DNA of 64,000 bases from Dermatophagoides farinae (taxonomy: Eukaryota; Arthropoda; Arachnida; Sarcoptiformes; Pyroglyphidae): NCBI RefSeq assembly GCF_024713945.1, contig NC_134678.1, positions 2,728,001 to 2,792,000 on the forward strand, in the 5' to 3' direction. A program made the position numbers and the translations under genes. Under the pieces are notes generated by a model that was not told the DNA's origin, did no database searches, and saw nothing but the letters and a program-made list of their open reading frames with translations. Positions 12,156 through 23,343 of this stretch are shown piece after piece. The first letter of the stretch is position 1; every line of letters starts with the position of its first letter.

Positions 12156-13790
12156 TTATAAATCATAGTAAAGGCTACAATCAAGATCATATGAAAATTT
12201 TTTTTGATCATTCAACGAAGTTTTTGTTTTGTCTATCACATCATCCATCGAAGTTTCAAGAATATCTTCCATATTCCATTCATAACGAGGCAATTCACTG
12301 CTAATCTGTTTGGAAAGTAAAACTATTTCAGGATGATAATGTGATTGAAGTAGATTCAATTCCCACATATAGCTATTCAATGCTTGAGTTTTTTCTGGAT
12401 CTTGTTCTTGATCAAGAAATGGATCTTGTTCTGGTTCAATTTGTTTATAGTCTAACATTCGTTTGATCATTGGATGTCTGATGAATAAATTTCCTATGAA
12501 TGGTAATAAAATCAATATTGTGTCGGGGCTTGAAATGATTGTTAAACGGGCAAATTTTTTTGCAAACGAAGCGACAATTGTGGCTGATATATGCGTAGAT
12601 GTGAGAAATAAATCACACCAAAATAGAAATCGTGGTCGATGTTTTACATAAGTAATTGCAGGTTCTAGAAGACTGTAAAGTTGGCCATAAAAATTTGGAT
12701 ATTCTAAATTGCATTTATGAATTAATGTATAAAGTGGGCTTAGACTTAGAATTGAGATGATTCCTCCAGTTTGAAAAGAATTTATTAGAAAATCGGCCAA
12801 TAATAATGGATTTTCGAAATGTCTTATGGCATATTTGTCAAGATAGAGAAGAGATTTTTTAAACACCTGTGGTGGTAATTGAAAAGTGAAATACTTTATC
12901 CACAATGAAGAATAGATTTCGGCATCACGTGAATAATTGAATTTAAATTTGCGTGTAGGTAACTGTATCCATTTAGCTATATGGTTACCACTATCATCAG
13001 AATCATCAATGCGATGAAGCTCACAAAGACGAATCAATGTTTTACGGTCGTTATTAGATTTGTTAACTTTCCTAAATTCTGATTGTAAACTTTTGGGCAA
13101 CAAATCTTCAGGTGTAATCAATCGAATAGGAGAAAGCATATCGATAATATTGAGCATTAGATTTTGTTTATCATTCCCTTTATTCTCATCAATAATCTTA
13201 TGCAATATCGTCATGGTGAAATGAATAACATCATCGTATTGGTATTTCGAATAGAAGGCAATCAATTCTTGATTATAAATTAGTTCAGAGATTAGAGATC
13301 GAACAATTTTCTCCAAAAGTACAACAGGAAAGCTTATTTCATCATTATTGGTTGCGTAACGGTAGGGGAATTTTCCTTCTTCTTCAACAAATTTCATCAG
13401 CAATTCTAAACACAATTGTCTCAGTTTCAATGAATAGTTGGATTCTTTGTTTTCCAAAATTCGAATAAAAAGACTGATGGTTGATTCGTAAAGAGTAATA
13501 AGCCAAGATTTGAATTTATTGATTTTGCTATATTGATCTGTATCATCATCCTTAAGCAAGACCATTTCACGAGAATCAATATAATTGGTCCATATCTTTG
13601 ACAAACATCGTATCAATGATTCAGCGTAAAGATTACTCGCCTGAATCTCATCCAAATTTGAGAGAATATCAATTAGATCAATGATTCGATTGACATTTTT
13701 TCGATCTTGAAGTATATCTGATGTAATTTTGTTGAATTCCTGTAACGGAATTAAATTTAAAGATTTAGATTCATTCATTTTCAAATCCAT
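12156..13790 (-). CDS. NOC4L: Nucleolar complex protein 4 homologue (NOC4L)
   Basis: A single-exon gene of 544 aa. NOC4 works with NOP14 in maturation and export of the small ribosomal subunit in the nucleolus. The C-terminal half is the CBF/Mak21-type helical repeat domain, with family-typical phrases: LIHKCNLEYPNFYGQLYSLL, then RPRFLFWCDLFLTSTH, then VASFAKKFARL and LPFIGNLFIRHP. The tail keeps DPF followed by ALNSYMWELNLLQSHYHPE, which is highly characteristic. The N-terminal half is helical and diverged. The start is the first ATG of the frame (MDLKMNE). It converges with VARS2 and is divergent from prefoldin 3 (262 bp between starts). Confidence 0.92.
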   Translation of the reverse strand: MDLKMNESKSLNLIPLQEFNKITSDILQDRKNVNRIIDLIDILSNLDEIQASNLYAESLIRCLSKIWTNYIDSREMVLLKDDDTDQYSKINKFKSWLITLYESTISLFIRILENKESNYSLKLRQLCLELLMKFVEEEGKFPYRYATNNDEISFPVVLLEKIVRSLISELIYNQELIAFYSKYQYDDVIHFTMTILHKIIDENKGNDKQNLMLNIIDMLSPIRLITPEDLLPKSLQSEFRKVNKSNNDRKTLIRLCELHRIDDSDDSGNHIAKWIQLPTRKFKFNYSRDAEIYSSLWIKYFTFQLPPQVFKKSLLYLDKYAIRHFENPLLLADFLINSFQTGGIISILSLSPLYTLIHKCNLEYPNFYGQLYSLLEPAITYVKHRPRFLFWCDLFLTSTHISATIVASFAKKFARLTIISSPDTILILLPFIGNLFIRHPMIKRMLDYKQIEPEQDPFLDQEQDPEKTQALNSYMWELNLLQSHYHPEIVLLSKQISSELPRYEWNMEDILETSMDDVIDKTKTSLNDQKKFSYDLDCSLYYDL

Positions 13791-14052
13791 GTGGTTTATT
13801 TGAAGAATCCTATTTTAACATCATTGGTTTGATCAGATCACATGGTTTTAACACACACCTAAATTGCTTCATCATGAGTATACTGTCTTAAATCACGTGA
13901 CAAGAATATTTTGACTGTTTCAACTCAATGAAATTAACATGCCTGATGATTGTGTGTGGCTGATATAATAATTTAAATTTAAATTTAAATATAATTAATA
14001 ATTTCTAATTCCAATTTTCATTATAATCGTACAATTGTCATTGGGAACGAAA
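13791..14052. promoter_or_regulatory. Shared divergent promoter region, NOC4L / prefoldin 3
   Basis: A 262-bp gap between divergent start codons. It includes a palindromic AT block (TTTAAATTTAAATTTAAAT near 13973-13989) that could be a TATA-like or nucleosome-poor element. Inferred from gene layout. Confidence 0.35.
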
Positions 14053-14820
14053 ATGTCATCTGAACCAATTATAAATAGTGTTGGAATTCCCACAGCTGAA
14101 TTTTTGGTAATTTTTATTTAATAATTTAAAAAACAGATTCTCAAATTTATATCTTATATAATTGATCACAGCAAGATGTTGATGCTTTTATGCAAAAACC
14201 GGAAAATAATTCGGCAAGTGAAGTAATTAAACGATTAGATGAATTATATATGAAATATAAATTCATGGAACAAAATCTTCATTTGAAAAAGTCCAAATTA
14301 TTACAACAATATCCTGACATTGAGAAGAATCTAGAGATTCTAAAAACACTCAAAGATAAACATGTAAGTTGCATTTCGAATTGCCTTTTTCTCAAACTAA
14401 CTAATCGATAATTAGACAAAAAATGAAGAAATGGACGCTAATTATCAACTGGATTATCATCTATACACAAGAGCAATCGTTCCACCAACAGATAAAGTTT
14501 GCCTTTGGCTTGGTGTATGTATATTTTGATAATTAATTTCTTCCTGTTGAAGCGAAAATGACATATTTTGATTGCATGTAATGTAGGCAAATGTAATGCT
14601 TGAATATTCAATTCAAGAAGCAGAAGAATTGTTGAATAAAAATTTAGCTCAAGCTGAACGATCATTAAAACAAATCGAATTGGATATGGATTTTCTCAAA
14701 GATCAGATTACAACAACCGAAGTTAATATGGCACGAGTATATAATTGGGATGTACGTAAACGAACGACCGAACAGGTACCAAAAAATCAAACGATTGATG
14801 AATCAAAAATCTTGGAATAA
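14053..14820 (+). CDS. VBP1: Prefoldin subunit 3 (VBP1 homologue)
   Basis: An alpha-type subunit of the cytosolic prefoldin hexamer, which hands nascent actin and tubulin to the CCT chaperonin. Four exons: 14053-14106, 14172-14363, 14416-14514 and 14587-14820, all phase 0, giving 192 aa (close to the usual 190-200). It begins MSSEP, then GIPTAEFLQDVDAFM, the typical PFDN3 start. Two long coiled coils (EVIKRLDELYMKYKFMEQ and NLAQAERSLKQIELDMDFL) flank a beta region (TDKVCLWLGANVMLEYS). It ends with NMARVYNWDVRKR, the hallmark of the family C terminus. It converges with DBF4 217 bp downstream. Confidence 0.95.
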
Positions 14821-15037
14821 AACAACAATGGATAAAATTCTTGTTCTTGATTTTTATGGATTAAATCATTTTTTAATAAATTTTGTTCATAATAATCTGT
14901 CCCTATAGGACCGAATAATATAATTAAGGAAAAGTCAATTTATGAAATGAAAATAAACAACGAATTAATTTTTATCAAAACAAACGAAATGAACTAAATA
15001 TGTTTTTTTTATGATTTACGACCAAATTTTTTTTCAT

Positions 15038-16547
15038 CTACATTTCTACATTTTGATTGTCATCAATTTCGTTGTGGATGACATCATTTTCATTCGGATG
15101 TCGATTAAGTAGATCGTGTATAGCAACAAAACTTCGATTTTTCGATGCTGAACTCCATGTTGCTGCATTGATCGAATGAAATTTCGTTATCGATGATGAT
15201 GGTGTTTTTGCTGCAATAATTTTCGGGCTTTCTTCCATAGGGATTGAATTGTTAAAAGATATCTGTTTGTTCGTCAAATCGGCTAAACTATTATCAGAAT
15301 CGTTAGCAATTGTCGTACGATTCTTGACAAATGGTCCTTTCACAAATGGTGGCAATGAATTGATAACGCCAATTAATTCGTTAAAATTTTCATTATCGCT
15401 AAAAAATTCTGCGTGTTTTTGGTAACTTAGATGCTAAATAGGAATGAAAAGAAAATTTGTTAAAATAATTACATCCACATCGATAACGAATAAATCTTAC
15501 CGATTCGAAATCCGTATAATCTTTATGGCAAATTTCACAAAAAGTAACATTTCTCCTCTTTTTATTATCAACAACCTTATTATTCGGAAGAGTATTGGTC
15601 GGAATGGATTTGCCATTTATAATGTTTGGCGTGTTTGTATTTGTTCCAGTCAATATTGGTGTGGTCAACATTGTACATTTTTCATTTAATTGTTTGTAAA
15701 TGGTCGGTACGGTTGATTTGTTCGATTGTTGTGATTGATTAGGATGTGGCTGTTGACTTAACGAATTAACATTGATCAATGGTTTCGCTTTGAAAAATGG
15801 ACATGATTCGGGCTGATATTCGAAATTCAACTGGGGCCATTCATTCAATTCTTTGAAATTCGGTCTATATTTGTTTGAATTATCGATGATCTTGATGAAC
15901 GGTGGACATAATTTACGTGTCGTATTCTGTTGGTTGATGGTGGATTGTTTCATTTTACGAACATTTTCAATATGATCTTCACAGAATTGCAATAATCTAC
16001 CGGTTCGTACTATTTTAATGTTAAATATACGCGCCAATTCTAGTGGGTCAGATGCTTGAGAAAATGTTGACGCTGTCGTCTTTTCCAACAATAATTTTCC
16101 TCTGGACTATTAATATATAAAAAAATATTTAAAAAAAAACTTCAAACAAAGCTTTTTACAGTACTAAACTTACAAATGCATTATTAGTATTTAGAGCCAA
16201 TTTTGGTGTTGGTGAACATTGTTCCAAGCCTGTCACCGTTGTTTTTTCTATTTTAGGTCGACTGGTCACAACAATGCTGGTATTTTTATTGATGAACATA
16301 TCGATTTTCTGCATAAATGGATATTTTCAGAAGAAAAAATGTTTCCATAAATTAAACATGAAATAAATCAAAAAAAAAAAAAAAAAAAAAAAATAAGACA
16401 TACGCCACCGAGTTGTATAATTTTTTCGGATAATGTTGCATTTATTTGGGTAGAATTTTTTGGATCCAAAAAGAATGAATATTTATCAAATGGTCGACCA
16501 GATGATGTTGTTGTTGTCGTTTTTAAATTATTGCCAAATGGATCCAT
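15038..16547 (-). CDS. DBF4: DBF4-type regulatory subunit of the CDC7 kinase
   Basis: DBF4 activates CDC7 kinase, which phosphorylates MCM helicase to fire replication origins. Four phase-0 exons: 16404-16547, 16174-16308, 15501-16106 and 15038-15433, giving about 426 aa. All three family motifs are visible. Motif N, a BRCT-like start, is DKYSFFLDPKNSTQINATL then IIQLGG at residues 21-48, continued by an AxxFNIKIVR segment. Motif M is PPFIKIIDNSNKYRPNFKEL in exon 3. Motif C is the DBF zinc finger FCEICHKDYTDFESH-LSYQKH, a C-x2-C-x9-H-x5-H pattern split by the last intron right before its first histidine. The protein is short compared with vertebrate DBF4 (about 670 aa), mainly because the C-terminal tail is reduced. 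Confidence 0.9.
16371..16393. repeat. Poly(A) run inside DBF4 intron 1
   Basis: About 23 uninterrupted A residues on the plus strand, between DBF4 exons 1 and 2. On the transcribed strand it is poly(T), acting as part of the intron. Confidence 0.9.
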
Positions 16548-16960
16548 TATTTATAAATTTTTTAAAATTTCAATAAGATTCGAAAGAATGGTTACGGATA
16601 TTATTGTTTTGTGAATACACATGTAGAAATAAACGAAAAAAAAACTCATCGGTTACATTCGATGACTTAAAACCGCCAAAATTGTTGCGAACACAATATA
16701 CAACACACATTGGAGAACAACACAAAACAAGGAATGGAATAAAACACGCGCGTGCGCGTTTTACATCAAGCTAAAAACATTTGGAATTCAGACAGACACA
16801 AGACAAACAATTTAATTTTTTGTTATGTGCTCAATTCGAAGTCAAAACTGGTATTTTCTTTTATCTGTTCTTTTAAAAATAAATGGATGGAGCCATTGAT
16901 GATAATCATGTATTCCAATCATTACACATGTGTTTTTTTTTATATTTTTCTATATCATCA
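16548..16960. other. Intergenic region with DBF4 5' side and CpG-rich palindrome
   Basis: It separates the DBF4 start from the RhoGAP stop; both genes run on the minus strand. A GC-rich block at 16745-16758 (CACGCGCGTG followed by CGCG) stands out about 200 bp upstream of the DBF4 start. The remainder is AT-rich without a coding frame. Confidence 0.4.
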
Positions 16961-18780
16961 TCAATCTAAATTAGCAAATATATCATTTGCATAACATATC
17001 ATCAATTCAATTACACGAATTTTTAGATGAACATCTAATAATATATGCATTGTACCAATATTATTATGATTATTGCTAAGGCCATTTTTCATCAATGATG
17101 ATGATGATGATGATAGAGAATTTCCTTTTATTCTATCATTATTATTGTTGTTGTTGTTGTTGTCGTTGTCATTGCTGCCAGTTTTGTATTCATGTTGAAT
17201 GTTTCTGGAAATGAATGGATGGATGTATATATATTATTTAGTTTAAATGAAATAATTATTTTTCATTTACATTTTTTGATAACAATAAATTAATATAATA
17301 ATATACCTTTCATCACGAAAAATTATTGGAGCAAATACGATTGCTAATGAATTGGCTGTCATTTCCGTTATATGTTGACGATCAACTATACGTTTTAAAT
17401 GATAGATTATATAGGCTAAATTGTTTCGATATGTTGCTGTTAGACATCCAACTAATCGTCGTAATTCAAATACCAAAATAGCAATACCAGATTGTGTATA
17501 TGGAACTTTTCTTACTGGCCATTCACTACCGATTGTAATTAATTCTTTTTGAATGTTTTTATTGAATATTGGTGTTGATATCTATGAATTGAAATTTAAT
17601 TTATTTATTTAGTAATTTTGATCTCATATTTGTAAACGAATAAAAGTGTAAACAAAACTTACACAAAGAAGATAATGTTTAACAACACCGGCAATATCAT
17701 GAGGACTAATCTGGCTAATATCAATAAGATGTGAACCAAATTCAAAACTTAGGCACAATTTTTCGATATTGGTTGAATCGCCATCCAATTTATATATGCC
17801 ACGTAATTGATGTATAGGCCTTTTTTCAATCTCAATAATGCATGTATGTAATACATCAGATATTTGATTATTATCAGATATTTCTAAACCGAACACAGCC
17901 AATCGTGGTGGCATCACTTTATTTGGACATGTTACATATAAATTTTGTAAACATTTTTTATGTCCGGCCAACTTGCACTGTATTTTTTTATTTTTTTTTT
18001 TTCGTTTGACGTTGTTCATCATCATCATTATCATTGGTGTTGTTATTGTGGTTGGTTGATGTTATTCGAATATATGGATAAAATATAATAAAAAATAGTA
18101 GTGGAAAATATAATTAAATTCAGTACACTGTCAACTGTGCATAATGATAATTGAATAAAAATGTCCAAACGGTTTGTTGGTTTGTTTTCCGGTGAAATAA
18201 CGTAATAAAACAAATAAAAAAAAGGAAAAAAGAAAGAAAAAATTGTTAGAATAACATTTTTGTTGCTTACCTGTACACATTCATAGCAATAGAAATAAAT
18301 ATTATCGGAACAAATACGACATTTTGTTGGTTTCATATTCAGTACATACGTTATTCGTTGATAATCATGTTCCTTATATTTCAATCTTGGTTTGACATTT
18401 ATATATCCAGCTAGAATAGAAGCCAAGATGATATTTAAAAAAAAACATAATTGAAATGGCCACAGAATATAGAATAATATAAACAAATACAAAGAAAAAA
18501 ATATTAGAATTAGAAATTCTATAAACCATTTTCAATTATCTACAAATCGCTTGAAGGCATTAAAACCAAAAGAAAATAAATTCATTCACTATAGTGTATA
18601 CGCAATGTTTGTTTTCAGGATAATTCCTTTTTTTCTTTATCCTTTTCTCACTCTCGTTATTTAATTTAACCATATAAATGGTGTGTATACGTGAAAGCGG
18701 TTATTATTACGTAAACAGTGTTCCATGTTATTCTCGATTGTTAAAGGCGATTTAATTATTTTCTTGAGAATCGGATACAT

Positions 18781-18834
<54 letters not shown>

Positions 18835-21800
18835 CATATAAGTAATGTTCCATAATGCCCAGAATTAGAATTTTATGGACAACACCAATTTACAAAGGTG
18901 AATTTACAGAAAAAAAATTACTTATCCCAATCATTAATATCCAATTAATCGAATCACCATCAACAAAATTAATGAATGGTACGAAATGAAATAAAAACTT
19001 ACCCAATTTTTTCATTGTGGCATTTGTACGTTTATTTTCAAACTTTTTTTTATCATCCAAATGATTACTTGTTGTATCATCAACATTGTTTTGGCCATCT
19101 TTATCGATAGAAATTGATCCAATCGAATTGAGTATAATATCTGATTTGGCACGCGAAACTTTTGGTAATATTGATGTTGATTTAATACTACGTCCTAATT
19201 CGGACGAATATCGTCGATTGGCTTCTTATATACGAAACACGTTCAATATATATCAGACATATAAAGGGACAAAATCCAATTGAAAATCAGTGTATAAAAT
19301 TTTGTATTTGTTTAGTTTGGAAATAAATGAAAAACAAACGTTGTGGAAAAATAACTAAAAACTGTTCATTTGAACTTTTAGCATTCCAATTATATTGTTT
19401 TGATTTCTAATTTTCTAAACATTTAGATGTATGGTTGGTTCTCTTTACAGTCTACTACAAATAGCATTCACATTAATATAACAAACTACAAACTACGAAT
19501 TAGAACAACATTTTCGGATATCAATAAACGTCATCATCATCATCATCATCATCATTGGTCATCATCATCATCGATCTAAATTAGGAACTAAAGTCGTCAA
19601 ATGAAATAAAAGTAAGGAAACAAAAAAAGAAAACCCATCAAATCACGAATAGAATTCTGTAATGTAAAGAAAATAATTGAGAGCTATTGGATTTTCTTTT
19701 CTTTTTTTTATCATTCAATGTTGTTGTTTGTCTTTGATTACAATCACAGTTTTCCTATTATTATTCTATACATTTCAATTCAGGATTCTATACTATCAAA
19801 TAAGTTTATTTTCTTTACTCAAATTTCATTCGAATAATAGCTTTTGTTCAATGTTATCGGATGACTTTATTCTTTTTCTTTCACTACACAAACAATTTGT
19901 GTCATCATCGAATTTTCATTCAACTAACTATTATTATTATTATTATTATTATCATGTACAATTGAAATATTCTACATTTTATTTTGACTAAAAACTCAAT
20001 TCAAGTTCAATAGAGAGAATCGTGACAATCAGCGACAAAAACAACAACATTATTTCGGAAAAAATGGTCATTCGTAGATAGATTGATCGTATTCAAGTCT
20101 TTTGTAATTATGATCGGTTTTTTTTATTTCTTGAAAAAATAAATTCCAAATGGTCAGCAGAAAAAAAAACTTCATCATTACAGTAGTTTGCGTTATTTTT
20201 TTTTTCTCTTTCTTTCGTTTTATTTTTTTTTTAATAAAACTTGAAAGAAAAGTTCTTTTAAATTCTGCGTGTGTTGTATACAACGAATATGATTCATTTT
20301 GTTACGTTATTATGGTGGACGATTAGAATTTCAAGGTCAACAAGTATCTAACTTTTTGCTTGCTTTTCTTTTTGAACCATTTTATTCATTCAAAACAATA
20401 ATTTGAAGTGATGGAAATTTTCCAATATACTTGCACACACATACACACACACACACAGACACATGTGATCAAATGAACAGAATATAAAGAAGAATATCCA
20501 CTTGAAAAAGCAAATTTAATAATGAAATAGCTTCAAACAAATGTGAATATGTGTGTTCGTGTAAGCTGGTTGATTGGTTGGTTGGCTCAGAATGAAAAAA
20601 AAAATTCCTCCGAAATTGGAGTTAAATTGGATCGTTGACTTTACCATCGGTTATTGTGTCTAACATTACTAGTGACCAACAGTTAAACATCACGAAATAA
20701 CGCAAAAAAAACAAAGCCAAATAACAACGAAAAAATAAATCTAAAATGGAATCAACTTTTTTTCTTGTTCATTGTAGCGAGATTTTTCTTCATCATCAGT
20801 TTCGAAATTTCATTATCAATGCCACACACACACCAAATTTTCTATATATTCCATTAGATAAATCATCGAACATACAAATATTGGATCCAATAAAAACGAA
20901 GACCAGAATAAAATCCAATTTTGGAAATCGATAATGTAATGAAAAAATAGATAAAAATTGATACTAAAGAGAATTTTTTATTTATCTTTTATCATCATCA
21001 TCATCATCATCATGACTTATTCAGTGTTTTTCATTTCTTTTTATATATAATTCTTTCGTCATACAGTCCATTTGATTTCACTGATTCGATTATCAATTAC
21101 ATCGTAGTTGAAAGTTGCCATAGAATAACGATATAATAATTTTAAACAAATAAATAAACAAACCAAAAACTAGAAACCAATATTTTCCAACTGATTTAAT
21201 CGTAAATGATTGGACAAGAATTTTCGATTATAGTTTTTCAACCAAAAATCAAACAAAAAAACCAGTTTAATATTTAATATATATAAAATATAATTTCAAT
21301 CAATTTCAAAAGCATTTAGCCATTATAAACATCTGGTGATCGATTGGACTAAAAAAAAATCACCATGGATCTTATTAGCGACCAATTATCTTAATGGCTT
21401 TTTCCCCAAACAAATTAATTGTCTCTTGGTAAAATATTCGAGTTGTGTGTGTGTGGTTGTGTTTGTGGTTCAACAAACAAATTTATTTTTCCAGATCAAA
21501 ATTAGTATTGTAATTGACGTAATAAATCGATGGTCGATTATGTAGGCAATACAATAATCGTTGTGCTGGTGGCGGTGGTGGTGGTGGTCGGAAGTGAGTA
21601 TTAAAAAGAATTGAGTATGGAAAATTGAAATTCATTTTATTACGATGCAAAAAAAATTCTGGTGGGTTTTTTTTACCCAATAAAAAGAATTTGCAAAAAT
21701 AACTTTTTTTTCAATGACAAACTACATTTAATCCATCAACGTTTTTTTTCAGCGAATATAGGAACTTTTTTTTAATAATAATAAAAAAAAATTCAAGAAA

Positions 21801-23343
21801 ATTGAATCAAGAATTTTTCTTTTCGTTATTTACTTTATGAGAATGATTGTGAACAAACGAAAAAAAACAAAAAATAAAAAATAAATGAACGTGGAAGATA
21901 GATAAGCCTCAAATTCTTATGACAACAACAACAACAGCAGCAGCAGAAAAAAAGTTGAAATTCATAATCACATTTTCAGCCAACCACCAGCATCGATCCC
22001 CATCCGCAAAAAAATATGTCTTTAATGTAGAAAAATGAGAAAACTGCCACACACACACACACACACACTTGTAAACATCAGAGACTTTTCATCATCTATA
22101 ATCTTATTTTGATTCATATCATAAATATTTTATATTGAATAAATTCATCTAGATCTTTTCAAGTGTTCATCATCATCATCATCATCGCGGGATCTTATTA
22201 GATATATTACAGTACTATTCTTACCATCTAATATATTGATAATAATGACATAAATATTCAAAAAAAATATAAGGCATTAATAAAATAACCAAACACAAAT
22301 GGAGATTGACAGAATAAAGAATATATAAACAAACTGACAGCAAATCAACGACAAAAACAAAATCAAAAAAAAAACATTAATATAATTTGTATCATTATTA
22401 TTAAAGTTTACATCATATTATTGAATGAATGAATGAATGAATAAATGAATGGACACCTATGGTTTTTATATTTGAAACACTTGAACATTGTAATTTACAA
22501 CAATTCTTTGTTGTCAAAATGTAATGTGTTTGTCTTATTCTGTATTGTGTATCGATAAATGTGTTTATGCTTATATGTATAGTATCCTCTTGACAATCAT
22601 GACAAAAAATATCAAAAAAAAAAAAAAAAAAATTGACAACGTCATCCAAAGCAACGTCATCAATGGTTGTTGTTGTTGTTGTTTTTTTTTGCAGCAACTG
22701 CATATTTATAATAAATATTTGAACAAAAAAAAAAGAAATAGAATAGTTAAGATACCAATTATACATTGGTTGCTGGTAGTAGCCACCTAAGATCATCAAT
22801 TCATTCATTCATTCATCTATTTTATCTATTTATTTATTTATTCATGCAAGAATCGTTCAATCATCGAAAATGTCACTATAGATAAATTTGGATTGACAAT
22901 AAATGATGATAACGATAAAAAAAACAGGAAAAAAATCGAAAAGAAAAATGTAACATATACTTATAAAAAACAACAACAAATGCTATGTGCACACATAAAT
23001 TGGAAATGTTAATGATTTTTTTTTTGGTTATTTCTAGGAAAATTCTACATAGTCATTCTGTGAAAATTCTAAAATGATGTTATTTATCTTTGGAACAAAC
23101 ACAAATTTGAATATTATTAAATATTTATTTAGTAGAGAGAGAAAAAAAATTTTTAGAATATAAAGATTCACCTTGAACATTCGTATCCTGTAGACAAAGT
23201 CGATCAACACTAGATTGATTAGAATTTGTCGTTGTCGTATATGAATAACGGCGATCATTATTATCCATATCGAGAATTGTAACATCCTCTTGATTATGAT
23301 GATCCATTTCGAATGTAACACATAAACGTGTTCGTTGTGCCAT
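16961..23343 (-). CDS. Small C1-RhoGAP protein, GMIP/ARHGAP29/ARHGAP45 type, without F-BAR
   Basis: Six exons with matching phases: 23172-23343, 19003-19224, 18271-18410, 17663-17977, 17307-17581 and 16961-17204, giving about 455 aa. The first exon joins across a 3.9-kb intron; its phase fits (G|AA) but this link is the weakest. Residues 146-194 form an atypical C1 zinc domain ending C-x2-C-x4-H-x2-C-x7-C (CVQCKLAGHKKC). Then comes the linker PPRLAVFGLEIS and a RhoGAP domain (about residues 200-440) with KLCLSFEFG, SPHDIAGVVKHYL and NSLAIVFAPIIF (Asn360), most like GMIP/ARHGAP29/ARHGAP45, which act on RhoA. Two oddities: the arginine-finger motif GIYR reads GIYK (Lys241), and the RELPEP-like segment is missing. 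Those relatives carry an N-terminal F-BAR domain; none is visible here. An in-frame stop lies just before the chosen ATG. Confidence 0.75.
18782..18833. repeat. (CA)n microsatellite
   Basis: About 26 uninterrupted CA units, in the intron between the second and third exons of the C1-RhoGAP gene. Confidence 0.97.
19225..23171. other. Long AT-rich intron of the C1-RhoGAP gene
   Basis: It holds no exon I can support. It is made of A/T homopolymers, CAT and CA runs (19539-19555, 20436-20456, 22051-22068) and two tetranucleotide patches in opposite orientation, GAAT units near 22423-22447 and ATTC units near 22800-22816. The length contrasts with the 60-700 bp introns in the rest of the gene, so this could also be intergenic DNA if exon 1 belongs elsewhere. 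Confidence 0.5.

Noticed and set aside
15399-15500. Extension of DBF4 exon 3 past 15501
   Set aside because: It reads through the last intron; splicing at TCG|GTAAG to CAT at 15433 restores the zinc-finger histidines.
17978-18034. Longer start of the C1-RhoGAP exon at 18034
   Set aside because: That ATG lies in intron sequence; the spliced join gives the C-x2-C of the C1 domain.
22413-22808. 131-codon minus-strand frame
   Set aside because: Composition follows A/T tracts and GAAT/ATTC repeats; the His-Ser-Phe-Ile repeats come from a tetranucleotide run.
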